In this document: one piece after another, positions 1 to 8,790 of the stretch
How positions within the stretch are numbered: position 1 is the stretch's first letter
Layout: each line of letters begins with the position of its first letter
Source: DATKNA01 sp963755755
GTDB lineage: Bacteria; Actinomycetota; Actinomycetes; Actinomycetales; Kineosporiaceae
Direction of reading: 5' to 3'
DNA length: 64,000 nt
Assembly: GCA_963755755.1 (NCBI GenBank)
Contig: CAVWLJ010000014.1
Coordinates: 296,378-360,377 of the forward strand
Notes under the pieces: model-generated
The model's database searches: none
Seen by the model: the letters and a program-made list of their open reading frames with translations, nothing else
What the model was told of the DNA's origin: nothing
Program-made: the position numbers and the translations under genes

Positions 1-611
1 ACACCAGCCCGTAGACGACGAGAGCTGCCGCGGTCACCCGGGGGAGCGTGGCGACGCCGTTGACGACGAGCTCGCCGACCACGACCAGCGCGTACACCCC
101 GGCCGCGATCCACCACGCCTGGCGCGCGGACCATGCCACGGGAGTGGCCCTGCCGAGCACGGCCCGGCGCAGCCGCGGAGAGTCCGCCGCCCGGGCCAGC
201 GCGGCGAAGGGGTTCGCGGGACCGGTCCAGTCGCCGAGGGCGCCGACCGAGAGCGGCACCGCCACCCAGGCCACCAGCCAGAACATCGTCGGGAGGAGGT
301 TCTCCGGCACCTCCTGGCTGCCCAGCAGCCCGGCGGCGACGAGCAGCGCGAGGACGCCGGTCGAGGCGAGCGAGGCCGCGATGCCGGCTCCGGGGCGGGA
401 CGACGACGTCCTCGTCGCCCCGGTCGGCGTCGTCGGCGACCTCGCGCCGGTAGACCAGGGCGAAGGACAGCAGGACGATGACGGCTCCCCCGAGCACGAA
501 CAGCGCCAGCGGCACGGGCGAGTCGTAGCGCTCGCCGAAGGCGTGTGCGATCACGCTCTCGACGCTAAGCAGGCCGCCCCTCGCCCCGTGGTGCCGCGGG
601 CCGACTGTCAT
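1..611 (-). CDS. Multi-pass membrane protein, C-terminus cut by window edge
   Basis: The reverse-strand frame starts at the ATG at 611-609 and runs off the left edge. It opens with an AHAFGERYDSPVPLALF segment, then a hydrophobic helix ending in LVYRRE, an acidic loop, and further helices (MFWLVAWVAVPL, IAAGVYALVVVGEL). The frame slips once near position 400, between the acidic loop and the second helix; both sides are clearly coding. The opening resembles a family of actinobacterial membrane proteins often labelled fenitrothion hydrolase. That label is from memory and the biochemical role is unproven, so it is best treated as an uncharacterised inner-membrane protein. Confidence 0.65.
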   Translation of the reverse strand, partial: MTVGPRHHGARGGLLSVESVIAHAFGERYDSPVPLALFVLGGAVIVLLSFALVYRREVADDADRGDEDVVVPPRSRHRGLARLDRRPRAARRRRAAGQPGGAGEPPPDDVLAGGLGGGAALGRRPRRLDRSREPLRRAGPGGGLSAAAPGRARQGHSRGMVRAPGVVDRGRGVRAGRGRRARRQRRRHAPPGDRGSSRRLRAG

Positions 612-700
612 CCGGACGAAGGAAACTTGTCATGCGGAGGGGTCAGCGCCTCGTCCGGCTCGCTCGCCCCTCGCGCGGACGCCGTCCCCGGCGGCGCCCG

Positions 701-1300
701 CTACCCGGCGTCGGTGACGACCTTGAAGGCGAAGTGCCGGGAGCCGCTGATCCGGGAGAGCGTGAACCACAGCCGCAGCAGGTCGTCGAGCTGGGCCTGG
801 GCGCCGTCGCCGAGCCACACCGGCCGCAGGCCGACGGCGTCGATCAGCTGCTCCACGATCTGCCGGTCCGCCTCGGACGACGTGTAGAACATGTCGCCGA
901 CGACGTCCCCGTAGTGCGGGTCCTGCAGGTTCTCCACGCCGAGGCTGTTGAAGGCGCGGGCGTACCGGACGCCGGGCGCGGCGCTCACGATCACGTCGTG
1001 GCTGTTCGCGGGCCCGCCGCCACCGATGTCGTTCGCGGCGTCCACGACGAGCTTGCCGCCCAGCGCCTGCGCGTTCTCGCGCACGACACCCGCGACGGCC
1101 CCACCTGGAACGGCGAGCACGACGACCTCGGAGCCCGCCACCGCGTCCGCGACATCGGTGACGCCGGCACCGCTGTCCGCGGCCGCGGAGAGCGCCTGCT
1201 GCGGGTCCCGGGCGCCGAAGGTGACGTCGTGACCGGCGGCGGCGAACGCGCGCCCGAGGGTTCCGCCGATCCGGCCGGTACCGAGGACCGCGATCTTCAT
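701..1300 (-). CDS. F420-dependent NADP reductase-like oxidoreductase (NPD family)
   Basis: This 199-residue protein begins with a Rossmann dinucleotide-binding segment (IAVLGTGRIGGTLGRAF, residues 3-19), followed by GARDP, VVVLAVPG and VVDAAND. That order is typical of the family related to F420H2:NADP oxidoreductase, which moves hydride between NADP and deazaflavin F420. The family also includes NADPH-binding proteins that do not use F420, so the second substrate is inferred. A good ribosome site (AGGAG) lies about 6 bases before the ATG at 1300. The gene is monocistronic in appearance and reads toward the membrane-protein gene. Confidence 0.82.
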   Translation of the reverse strand: MKIAVLGTGRIGGTLGRAFAAAGHDVTFGARDPQQALSAAADSGAGVTDVADAVAGSEVVVLAVPGGAVAGVVRENAQALGGKLVVDAANDIGGGGPANSHDVIVSAAPGVRYARAFNSLGVENLQDPHYGDVVGDMFYTSSEADRQIVEQLIDAVGLRPVWLGDGAQAQLDDLLRLWFTLSRISGSRHFAFKVVTDAG

Positions 1301-1467
1301 GCGAGCTCCTGAGCAGGGGAAAGGACGGGCGTGCGACGCCGCCGTGCACCTGTGTCGGGCGAGGAGAACGCTATACCGAGGTGTGAATCCCAGGGATCCT
1401 CACCCGGCCGCCCTCGCATCGTCGTCGACGCTCGCCGGCCCCGGGCCGGCGGGGCCACCATGGACGC

Positions 1468-1668
1468 GTGGACGACGACCCGCTGCCGGTGTTGCGCCGC
1501 TGGGAGGAGTCCGGCGGGACGTGGCGGGTCGTCGTGCGGACGCCCACCCGTCTGGTGCTGGAGCTGCTCAGCTGCGACGCGGGGGAGGTCATGAGCCGGA
1601 TCGAGGCCGATCCCGCGGGGGACGCCCTGCGCGCGCACGTCGGGGAGCGTTCCGCCGGCCCCGAGTGA
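1468..1668 (+). CDS. Small conserved hypothetical protein (66 aa)
   Basis: A short protein starting at GTG 1468 (MDDDPLPVLRRWEESGG). It resembles a recurrent actinobacterial type of tiny protein with a WRVV core and a CDAGEVMSRI stretch. An ATG at 1460 is out of frame, so GTG is preferred. There is no transmembrane segment or known catalytic motif, and the function is unknown. It is divergent from the F420-type reductase and convergent with yjbQ. Confidence 0.55.
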   Translation: MDDDPLPVLRRWEESGGTWRVVVRTPTRLVLELLSCDAGEVMSRIEADPAGDALRAHVGERSAGPE

Positions 1669-1684
1669 GCTGCCCCGGAACGGG

Positions 1685-2086
1685 TCAGCCCGGCAGGAAG
1701 CTCAGCCGCACGTGCCGGACCGGGTTGTCCCCGTTGCTGTCCACCAGCACCACGCTCTGCCAGGTGCCGAGTGCCGGCCGACCGCCGAGCACCGGCACCG
1801 CGAGCGACGGGGAGACGAAGGCGGGCAACACGTGATCGCGGCCGTGGCCCGTCGACCCGTGCCGGTGCCGGTAGACGTCGGCCCTCGGCAGGAGGCGGTC
1901 GACCGCGTCGGCCAGATCGGCCTCGCTGCCCGAGCCGGTCTCCATCACGGCGACGCCGGCGGTGGCGTGCGGCACGAAGACGTGAGCCAGGCCGTCTCCC
2001 CGGCCCGCGCAGAACCGCTCGAGCTCGGCGGTCAGGTCGGTGACGAGGGTGTTGCCGGTGCGAACCGTGATCTCGAGGCTGTCCAC
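1685..2086 (-). CDS. YjbQ/UPF0047 family protein (secondary thiamine-phosphate synthase type)
   Basis: 133 residues from GTG 2086. The family hallmarks are present: VFVPHATAGVAVMET, the histidine-rich GHGRDHVLPAF segment, and LGTWQSVVLVDSNGD near the C-terminus. YjbQ proteins are compact trimers; the E. coli member shows weak thiamine-phosphate synthase activity, but the true role is unsettled. The gene sits just downstream of the M3 peptidase gene, with about 50 bases between them, and may be cotranscribed with it. Confidence 0.85.
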   Translation of the reverse strand: MDSLEITVRTGNTLVTDLTAELERFCAGRGDGLAHVFVPHATAGVAVMETGSGSEADLADAVDRLLPRADVYRHRHGSTGHGRDHVLPAFVSPSLAVPVLGGRPALGTWQSVVLVDSNGDNPVRHVRLSFLPG

Positions 2087-2136
2087 GACGCCCAGTCTGG
2101 GCTCAGATCGCCGCGCCGGGGGCCTGCCTTCTGCGT

Positions 2137-4227
2137 TCACGCGGTCGGCGTCAGCCCGCGTCGCTCGAGCAGGGGCTCGATCCGCGGCCCACGGCCGAGC
2201 ACCGCCTCGTACGCCTGCATCGGCTCGACCGCCCCGCCGCGGGAGAGCAGCCGCTGCGCGAACCGGCCGCCGAGCTCCCGCCGCAGGCCGCCGTGGTCGC
2301 GGAACCACTCGACGGTGTCGGCGTCCAGCACCTCGCTCCAGACGTAGGAGTAGTAGCCGGCGCTGTACCCGCCCGCGAACACGTGCGAGAAGTACGAGCT
2401 GCGGTAGCGGGGCGGCACGAGGTGGAACGCCAGGCCGTGCCGCGCCAGCGCCGCCTCCTCGAACGCCTCGACGCCGTCGGCGTCCGGCGCCGTGCCCGGC
2501 GCGAGCCGGTGCCACTCCAGGTCGAGCAGGGCCGCCCCCAGGTACTCGGTGAGCGCGAAGCCCTGGCCGTAACTGCGGGCCGCCCGGATCCGCTCCGGGA
2601 CGTCGGGAGCCAGCGGCTCGTGGGTCTCGTGGTGCTTGGCGTAGTTGCCGAGGACCTCCGGCCAGAGCGCCCACATCTCGTTGACCTGGGAGGGGAACTC
2701 GACGAAGTCGCGCGGGACGCTCGTGCCCGACAGCCGTGGGTAGCGGACGTCGGAGAGGATCCCGTGCAGCACGTGCCCGAACTCGTGGAACGCGGTGTCG
2801 ACCTCGTCGAGCGTGAGCAGGGTGGGCTCGCCGTCCGGCGGCCGCGGCACGTTGAGGTTGACGACCGTGACGGCCTGCTGACCGAGCAGGTGTGACTGGT
2901 CGACGAAGGTGCTCATCCAGGCCCCGCCCCGCTTCGAGGGGCGGGCGTACCAGTCGGCCAGGAAGAGCCCGATGCCCTGGCCCTCGTCGTCGAAGACCTC
3001 GTAGACGGTGACGTCGGGGTGATAGGCGGGCAGGTCGTGGCGGCGCTTGAAGCGCAGCCCGTAGAGCTCGTACGCGGCGTGGAAGACGCCGTGCTCGACG
3101 ACGTCCTCGAGCCGGAACCACGGCCGCAGCGCGTCGGTGTCCACGTCGAACCGCTGCCGGCGCAGCCGTTCGGCGTAGAACGCCCAGTCCCAGGGCTGCA
3201 GCGGGCCCTCCTCGCCGTCGGCCTCGAGGAGCACCTGCAGCTCGCCCGCCTCGGCGTGCGCGTTCTCGACCGCGGGCCGGACGAGTGCCCCGAGCATGGA
3301 GGTCACGGCCTCGCTCGTGCCCGCCGTCTGGTCCGCCACCACGTACTCGGCGTGGTTCGCGAAGCCGAGCAGTGCGGCCCGCTCGGCGCGCAGCGCGGCC
3401 ATCCGTACGAGCACCGCGCGGGTGTCGTTCGCGTCGCCACGCAGCCCCCGGACGACGGACGCCTCGTGCAGGCGCCTCCGGACGTCCCGGCGGATCAGCG
3501 ACGTGAGCGCCGGCTGCACGGTCGGCAGCACCAGGGTGAGCAGCCAGCCGTCGAGGCCGCGGTCGGCGGCGGCCGCCCGGGCGGCGCTCACGGCGTCCGG
3601 GGGGAGCCCGTCGAGCTCCGCCTCGTCGGTGAGGTGGACGGCGAGGTCGTTCGTGTCGGCCAGCAGCTTCGTCTTGAACTCCGTCGACAGCGCGGAGAGC
3701 TCGGCGTTGATCTCGCGCAGGCGGCCTTGCGAGGCGTCGTCGAGCCCGGCGCCGGCCCGGACGAAGTCACGGTGGTACCGGTCGAGCAGGCGCTCCTGCT
3801 CGGCGTCCAGCCCGAGCTCCTCGCGGCGCGCGACGAGCGCCTCGATCCGGGCGAACAGGCGACGGTCGAGCAGGATGGCGTCGTGGTGCGCGGCCAGCTC
3901 CGGGGCGACCTCGGCCTCCACCGCCGCGAGCTCGTCGGTCACCGCGGAACTGGTCAGGTTGAAGAACGTGGCGGCGACGCGGGCCAGCAGCGCGCCGGAG
4001 CGTTCGAGCGCGTCGAGCGTGTTCTCGACGGACGGCTGCGCGGCCTGGGACGCGACCGCCTCGACCTCCTCCCGCTGTGCCGCCATGCCGGCGGTGAACG
4101 CGGGGCGGTAGTGCTCGACCCGGACCCGGTCGAACGGCGGCAGGCCGTACGGGAGGTCCGAGGGCGCCCCGAAGGGGTCGTCCTCGGCAGGGGGGAGGGA
4201 GGTGTCCGGCGACGTCGAGGTGCCCAC
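2137..4227 (-). CDS. M3 family zinc oligopeptidase (Dcp/oligopeptidase A type)
   Basis: About 696 residues if started at GTG 4227 (VGTSTSPDTS); the frame is open to 4377, but the upstream part is not protein-like and overlaps the operator region. The zinc-binding HEFGH motif of thimet-type peptidases is seen at about residues 480-484 (FHEFGHVLHGILS). The C-terminal GGYSAGYYSYVWSEV block is also typical. M3 enzymes are cytosolic and cut short peptides, either as endopeptidases or as dipeptidyl carboxypeptidases; this one is closest to the Dcp/PrlC branch. Length and motif order are complete. Confidence 0.9.
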   Translation of the reverse strand: MGTSTSPDTSLPPAEDDPFGAPSDLPYGLPPFDRVRVEHYRPAFTAGMAAQREEVEAVASQAAQPSVENTLDALERSGALLARVAATFFNLTSSAVTDELAAVEAEVAPELAAHHDAILLDRRLFARIEALVARREELGLDAEQERLLDRYHRDFVRAGAGLDDASQGRLREINAELSALSTEFKTKLLADTNDLAVHLTDEAELDGLPPDAVSAARAAAADRGLDGWLLTLVLPTVQPALTSLIRRDVRRRLHEASVVRGLRGDANDTRAVLVRMAALRAERAALLGFANHAEYVVADQTAGTSEAVTSMLGALVRPAVENAHAEAGELQVLLEADGEEGPLQPWDWAFYAERLRRQRFDVDTDALRPWFRLEDVVEHGVFHAAYELYGLRFKRRHDLPAYHPDVTVYEVFDDEGQGIGLFLADWYARPSKRGGAWMSTFVDQSHLLGQQAVTVVNLNVPRPPDGEPTLLTLDEVDTAFHEFGHVLHGILSDVRYPRLSGTSVPRDFVEFPSQVNEMWALWPEVLGNYAKHHETHEPLAPDVPERIRAARSYGQGFALTEYLGAALLDLEWHRLAPGTAPDADGVEAFEEAALARHGLAFHLVPPRYRSSYFSHVFAGGYSAGYYSYVWSEVLDADTVEWFRDHGGLRRELGGRFAQRLLSRGGAVEPMQAYEAVLGRGPRIEPLLERRGLTPTA

Positions 4228-4327
4228 GCCGAGAGCCTCCCACTTTTCCCTCGCCGGGGCCGGTCCGGCGAGGGGAAGCCGCCTGGACGGGAGCCGGGCT
4301 TCCCGCGGAAAGGGGAGGCCACGGGAC

Positions 4328-4341
4328 TGGGAGCGCTCCCA
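4328..4341. promoter_or_regulatory. LacI-family operator, CebR-type 14-bp palindrome
   Basis: The perfect palindrome TGGGAGCGCTCCCA, extended by one base pair on each side, matches the known recognition site of streptomycete CebR-type LacI regulators. It lies about 160 bases before the sugar-binding-protein gene and about 100 bases before the M3 peptidase start, so it could repress either divergent transcript. The importer downstream makes sugar-responsive repression the natural reading. A smaller palindrome (TTGCGCAA, about 4370) lies between the operator and the gene and may be a second protein site. Confidence 0.75.
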
Positions 4342-4502
4342 GTGCCCGAAGGGGCGAGCTACGCCAAGGTTGCGCAATCGTTACGCGACTGAGCTCGATC
4401 GCTGTTGCGCCTGGTTGCCGTGAGGGGTTTACATCACGCCTGGACGGTCCGGTCGAAGGTCGGCCGAACCCTGACAGCCGTCCCTTCAAGGAGGCAGAGC
4501 CC

Positions 4503-5873
4503 ATGGGGGTTCGCAAGCACAAGTCGGCGACCGCGGTGGTCGGCCTCGCCGCCGTCGGTTTGCTCCTGGCTGCGTGTAGCAGCTCCAGCAGCTCGAGCTC
4601 GGCAGCCGGTGGCGGTGGCAGCTCCGACCCGGCCTGCGCGCCGTACAAGGCGTTCGGGGACATCAGCGGCAAGACGATCTCGGTCTACACGGGCATCGTC
4701 GCGCCCGAGGACACGGCGCAGATCAACTCGTACAAGTTCTTCGAGAACTGCACCGGCGCCAAGGTCAACTACGAGGGCAACAAGGACTTCGAGGCGCAGG
4801 TCCTCGTCCGCGCCAAGGCCGGCAACCCGCCGGACATCGCGATCGTCCCGCAGCCCGGTCTGCTCAAGCAGCTCGTCGCCACGGGCAAGGCGGTGGCGCC
4901 GCCGGCGCAGGTCGGCACCAACGTCGACAAGTTCTGGACCAAGGACTGGAAGGCGTACGGCACGGTCGGCGGCAAGTTCTACGCCGCCCCGCTCGGTGCG
5001 AACATCAAGTCCCTGGTGTGGTACTCGCCGCAGATGTTCAAGGACGCCGGTCTGGCGGTGCCGACGACGCTCGACGAGCTGAAGTCGCTGAGCGACAAGA
5101 TCGCGAACAACGGCAAGGGCGTCAAGCCGTGGTGTGCGGGCATCGGGTCCGGTGAGGCGACCGGCTGGCCGGTCACCGACTGGATGGAGGACTTCATGCT
5201 CCGGCTCTCCGGGCCGACGGAGTATGACAAGTGGGTCAACCACACCATCCCGTTCAACTCGGCGGAGCCCACCGCCGCGCTCGACGCGGCGGGGCAGTAC
5301 CTGAAGAACCCGGCCTACGTGAACGGTGGCCTGGGCGACGTCAAGAGCATCGCCTCGACGACGTTCCAGGACGGCGGCCAGCCGATCCTGCAGGGCCAGT
5401 GCTACATGCACCGCCAGGCGTCGTTCTACGCGGCCAACTGGCCGGAGGGCACCAAGGTCGCCCCGGACGGGGACGTCTTCGCCTTCTACCTGCCGGCCAA
5501 GGACCCGACGTCGAAGCCCGTCCTCGGCGCCGGCGAGTTCATCCTCGCGTTCAGCAACAAGCCCGAGGTCCAGGCGTTCCAGACCTACCTCTCCTCGGAC
5601 ACCTGGGCGAACGAGAAGGCCAAGGCCACCCCGGGCGGTGGCTGGGTCAGCGCCAACAAGGGCCTTCAGCGCAACCTGCTGACGAGCCCGATCGACCAGC
5701 TGTCGTACGACATCCTCCAGGACCCGAAGGCGGTCTTCCGCTTCGACGGTTCGGACCAGATGCCGGCGGCCGTCGGGTCGAACGCGTTCTGGAAGCAGGC
5801 CACGGCCTGGATCACGGGCCAGAGCACGAAGGACACCGTCGACAAGATCGAAGCCGCCTGGCCGAAGTCCTGA
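4503..5873 (+). CDS. Alpha-glucoside-type ABC transporter substrate-binding lipoprotein (AglE-like)
   Basis: 456 residues with a lipoprotein signal peptide ending in LLAAC (Cys25 lipidated), then a Ser/Gly linker and a family 1 extracellular solute-binding fold. Segments such as FWTKDWKAYGTVGGKFYAAPLG, GATGWPVTDWMEDF-like and GEFILAFS are characteristic of the AglE/ThuE group that binds alpha-glucosides. An AAGGAGG ribosome site (4488-4494) precedes the ATG. It is the first gene of a three-gene importer operon. The exact ligand (maltose, trehalose, sucrose) is not decided by sequence. No ATPase is encoded nearby; such importers commonly share an MsmK-type ATPase. Confidence 0.88.
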   Translation: MGVRKHKSATAVVGLAAVGLLLAACSSSSSSSSAAGGGGSSDPACAPYKAFGDISGKTISVYTGIVAPEDTAQINSYKFFENCTGAKVNYEGNKDFEAQVLVRAKAGNPPDIAIVPQPGLLKQLVATGKAVAPPAQVGTNVDKFWTKDWKAYGTVGGKFYAAPLGANIKSLVWYSPQMFKDAGLAVPTTLDELKSLSDKIANNGKGVKPWCAGIGSGEATGWPVTDWMEDFMLRLSGPTEYDKWVNHTIPFNSAEPTAALDAAGQYLKNPAYVNGGLGDVKSIASTTFQDGGQPILQGQCYMHRQASFYAANWPEGTKVAPDGDVFAFYLPAKDPTSKPVLGAGEFILAFSNKPEVQAFQTYLSSDTWANEKAKATPGGGWVSANKGLQRNLLTSPIDQLSYDILQDPKAVFRFDGSDQMPAAVGSNAFWKQATAWITGQSTKDTVDKIEAAWPKS

Positions 5874-5884
5874 CGACGTGGTAG

Positions 5885-5927
5885 GCCGGTGGGCGCATCC
5901 CGACGCGATCGGGGTGCACCCACCGGC
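5885..5927 (+). promoter_or_regulatory. Intercistronic hairpin after binding-protein gene
   Basis: Two 19-base arms (GCCGGTGGGCGCATCCCGA and its partner, two G-U pairs) flank a 5-base loop directly after the binding-protein stop codon and before the first permease. There is no T-run. Such structures protect upstream mRNA or partly stop transcription, giving more binding protein than permease; that role is inferred. Confidence 0.65.
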
Positions 5928-5962
5928 TCGTCGTCTCTCCAGGGAGAAGGGATGGTCGCCGC

Positions 5963-6919
5963 ATGTCGTACCTCGAGAAGTTCGGTCAGATGTTCTTCGC
6001 CATCGGTCTGTTCGTCGCGATCGTGGCGGTGGTCCTGCTCGCCGTCGGCCGGATCGGGGGGTACCGCGGCGATCGCATCGTCGGGCGCACGTTCGTCGCG
6101 CCGACCCTGATCATGTTGGCGATCGGCCTGATCTACCCCGCCGTCCTCACGATCTTCCAGTCGTTCAAGGACGCCAACGGAACCAGCTTCGTCGGGTTCT
6201 CCAACTTCACGTTCATCTTCACCGACTCGGACGAGCTCCTCACCCTGCGCAACACCGCCATCTGGACACTGATCACGCCGTTCGTGGCGACATTCATCGG
6301 TCTCATCTACGCGGTGCTCATCGACCGGGCGCGGATCGAATCCTTCGCCAAGGCTCTGATCTTCCTGCCGATGGCGATCTCGTTCGTCGGCGCCTCCGTC
6401 ATCTGGAAGTTCGTCTACGACTACCGCCCTCCGGGGGCCCACCAGATCGGGTTGCTCAACCAGGTCCTGGTCTGGCTCGGCTTCTCGCCGCAGCAGTGGC
6501 TGCTCAACGATCCCCTGAACACGCTCTTCCTCATCGTCGTCATGATCTGGATCCAGTCGGGGTTCGCCATGACGCTCCTCTCGGCGGCCATCAAGAACAT
6601 CCCGGAGGACATGATCGAGGCGGCACGGCTCGACGGCGTGTACGGGATCCGCATGTTCCGGTACATCACCATTCCGAGCATCCGCCCCACCCTGGTGGTG
6701 GTCCTCACGACGATCTCGATCACAACCCTCAAGGTGTTCGACATCGTCCGGACCATGACCGGTGGATCGTTCAACACCTCGGTCATCGCCAACGAGTTCT
6801 ACTCGCAGAGCTTCCGGGCGGGGAACCAGGGTCTCGGCGCGGCTCTTGCCGTGCTGCTCTTCATCCTCGTCGTCCCGATCGTCGTCTACAACGTCCGCCA
6901 GATGCGGGCCTCGGCCTAG
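5963..6919 (+). CDS. Sugar ABC transporter permease, AglF-like
   Basis: 318 residues, about seven hydrophobic helices, with the binding-protein-dependent permease (EAA) loop seen as EAARLDGVYGIRMFRYITIP. The N-terminal extra helix (FFAIGLFVAIVAVVLLAVG) before the core is typical of the MalF/AglF subunit. The start ATG at 5963 follows an AGGGAGAAGG ribosome site; an upstream ATG at 5952 is out of frame. It pairs with the next permease to form the transmembrane channel of the importer. Confidence 0.88.
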   Translation: MSYLEKFGQMFFAIGLFVAIVAVVLLAVGRIGGYRGDRIVGRTFVAPTLIMLAIGLIYPAVLTIFQSFKDANGTSFVGFSNFTFIFTDSDELLTLRNTAIWTLITPFVATFIGLIYAVLIDRARIESFAKALIFLPMAISFVGASVIWKFVYDYRPPGAHQIGLLNQVLVWLGFSPQQWLLNDPLNTLFLIVVMIWIQSGFAMTLLSAAIKNIPEDMIEAARLDGVYGIRMFRYITIPSIRPTLVVVLTTISITTLKVFDIVRTMTGGSFNTSVIANEFYSQSFRAGNQGLGAALAVLLFILVVPIVVYNVRQMRASA

Positions 6920-6927
6920 GAGGCACG

Positions 6928-7839
6928 ATGACCACCAGCGCCCCACCGATCGGCCTGCCGACCAGCACGACGATCGCGACGACGGCGGCCCAGACCAAGA
7001 AGCGACTGACGTCCCCCTGGGCGTCGCTCGCCGCCATCCTCATCGCCCTGCTCTGGACGATCCCGACGTTCGGCCTGCTCGTCACCTCGTTCCGCAGGCC
7101 CCTCGACATCACCCGCAGCGGTTGGTGGACGGGCTTCGGGGGTCCCTGGACCATCGAGAACTACAAGACCGTCCTGAACACCAACCAGGGCGGCGCGACG
7201 TTCAAGGACTTCTTCGTCAACTCCATCGTCATCACGCTCCCCGCGGTCATCATCCCGCTCACGGTCGGGGCGCTCGCCGCCTATGCGTTCGCCTGGATCA
7301 ACTTCCGCGGCAGCGCCTTCCTCTTCGTCTGCGTCTTCGCGCTGCAGATCGTCCCCATCCAGGTGACGATGATCCCGCTGCTCTCGCTCTACGTGAAGGC
7401 GGGCCTTGCCGGGACGTTCTGGACGGTCTGGCTGTCGCACTCCATCTTCGCGCTGCCGTTGTGCATCTTCATCCTGCACAACTTCATCTCGCAGGTGCCG
7501 CGCGAGCTCGTGGAGGCGGCTCGCGTGGACGGCGCCAACCACGTCCGGCTGTTCCTCTCGGTCATGCTGCCGCTGCTGCGGCCGGCGCTCGTGGCGTTCG
7601 GCATCTTCCAGTTCCTCTGGGTCTGGAACGACCTGCTCGTCGCGTTGGTGTTCGCAGGCGGTTCGCCGGACATCCTGCCGCTCACCGTGGCCCTCGCGAA
7701 CCTCGCCGGCACGCGCGGCACGGCCTGGTATCTCCTGGCCCCGGGTGCCTTCATCGCGATCGCCGTCCCGGTCGTCCTGTTCCTCTCGCTGCAGCGCTAC
7801 TTCGTCCGCGGGCTGCTCGCGGGCAGCGTCAAGGGCTGA
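6928..7839 (+). CDS. Sugar ABC transporter permease, AglG-like
   Basis: 303 residues from ATG 6928, eight bases after the previous stop and behind a TAGGAGG site. A cytosolic N-tail, six membrane helices and the EAA loop (ELVEAARVDGANHVRLFLSVMLP) mark a MalG/AglG-type subunit. The ISQVPRELVEAARVDGA loop contacts the shared ATPase. This is the last gene of the operon; a strong terminator follows. Sequence and order support alpha-glucoside uptake together with the two upstream genes. Confidence 0.88.
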   Translation: MTTSAPPIGLPTSTTIATTAAQTKKRLTSPWASLAAILIALLWTIPTFGLLVTSFRRPLDITRSGWWTGFGGPWTIENYKTVLNTNQGGATFKDFFVNSIVITLPAVIIPLTVGALAAYAFAWINFRGSAFLFVCVFALQIVPIQVTMIPLLSLYVKAGLAGTFWTVWLSHSIFALPLCIFILHNFISQVPRELVEAARVDGANHVRLFLSVMLPLLRPALVAFGIFQFLWVWNDLLVALVFAGGSPDILPLTVALANLAGTRGTAWYLLAPGAFIAIAVPVVLFLSLQRYFVRGLLAGSVKG

Positions 7840-7854
7840 ACCGGCTCGTCCGCA

Positions 7855-7892
7855 GTCAGGGCCGGTCACCCCCCAGGGTGGCCGGCCCTGAC
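7855..7892. terminator. Hairpin terminator between importer operon and hisF
   Basis: Seventeen-base arms (GTCAGGGCCGGTCACCC and its near-perfect complement) close a 4-base loop. It sits 16 bases after the permease stop and between convergent transcripts, so it probably works in both directions. No U-tract is seen, as is common in actinobacteria. Confidence 0.75.
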
Positions 7893-7928
7893 CGCTGTCG
7901 GCGCCCGCCAGGTGCGCGCCGAGCGAGG

Positions 7929-8790
7929 TCAGTGCGCGGTGGGCTCGGGCCGCGGTCGGACGGGTCCGCCCTCCGTCCCGCCGTGCCGGCTCGCGGCCTC
8001 GGCGGTGGGCCGTACCGGCAGGCCGAAACGGTCGGCGAGTTCCCGCTTCACGTCGTCGACCGTGTAGTTCTGCTCCAGCCGCGGCGAGTACAGCATCGAG
8101 CTCACGATGGCGGCGGAGGCGCCGGCCTGGAAGGCGCGGGCGACGTGCTCGGGGGTCCCCGCGCCGCCGGACGCGATCACGGGGACGTTCACCGCGTCGG
8201 CCACGGCCTGAGTGATCTCCAGGTCGTAGCCGGTGTGCGTGCCGTCCTGGTCGATGCTGTTGACGACGATCTCGCCGGCGCCGAGGTCCTCGCCGCGCCG
8301 GGCCCACGCCAGGGCGTCCATACCGGTGGGCACGCGGGCCCCGTCGATGAAGACCTCGTACCCGCTCGGGACCTCCGGCGTCCGCTCGACCTGCTTGACC
8401 TGCATGCTGAGCACCATGCACTGACGGCCGAACTCCTTCGAGCCCGGCGGTGACGATGGCGGGGTCGCGCACGGCCATCGAGTCGATGCTGATCTTCTCC
8501 GCGCCGGCGGCCAGCACCGCGTGCATGTCCTCGAGGTCGCGCACGCCGCCGCCGACCGTCAGCGGCACGAAGATGTTCTCGGCGACCGCCCGGACGGTCT
8601 CGAGATCGGCGCGGCGCCGCTCCGGGCTCGCGGTGATGTCGTAGAAGACGACCTCGTCCACACCCTCGGCGTACATGCGCCGGGCGACCTCGGCCGCGTC
8701 CCCGACGTCCACGTTGTCCTGGAACCGGCGCGCCTTCGTGACGCGGCCGCCCTTGACGTCGAAGCAGGCGATCACTCGCGTGGTCAGCAC
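7929..8790 (-). CDS. hisF: Imidazole glycerol phosphate synthase cyclase subunit-like (HisF), frame broken
   Basis: The first half (from GTG 8790) reads VLTTRVIACFDVKGGR through LTVGGGVRDLEDM; the second half continues after one extra base near 8440 with EFGRQC, VNSIDQDGTHTGYD and VIASGGAGTPEH. Both are the HisF barrel that, with HisH, makes imidazole glycerol phosphate and AICAR. Catalytic Asp11 is present. The position of the second catalytic Asp (the IDAK/IDAR motif of canonical HisF) reads Met-Gln-Val, and the following loop (PSGYEVFIDGARVPTG) differs from the usual actinobacterial enzyme. A Pro/Arg-rich tail of about 25 residues extends the C-terminus. The start overlaps hisH by seven bases (GTGCTGA), implying coupled translation. 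Confidence 0.8.

Noticed and set aside
48..887. Plus-strand 279-codon frame at the left edge
   Set aside because: It is antisense to the membrane-protein gene, whose minus-strand translation shows clear hydrophobic helices.
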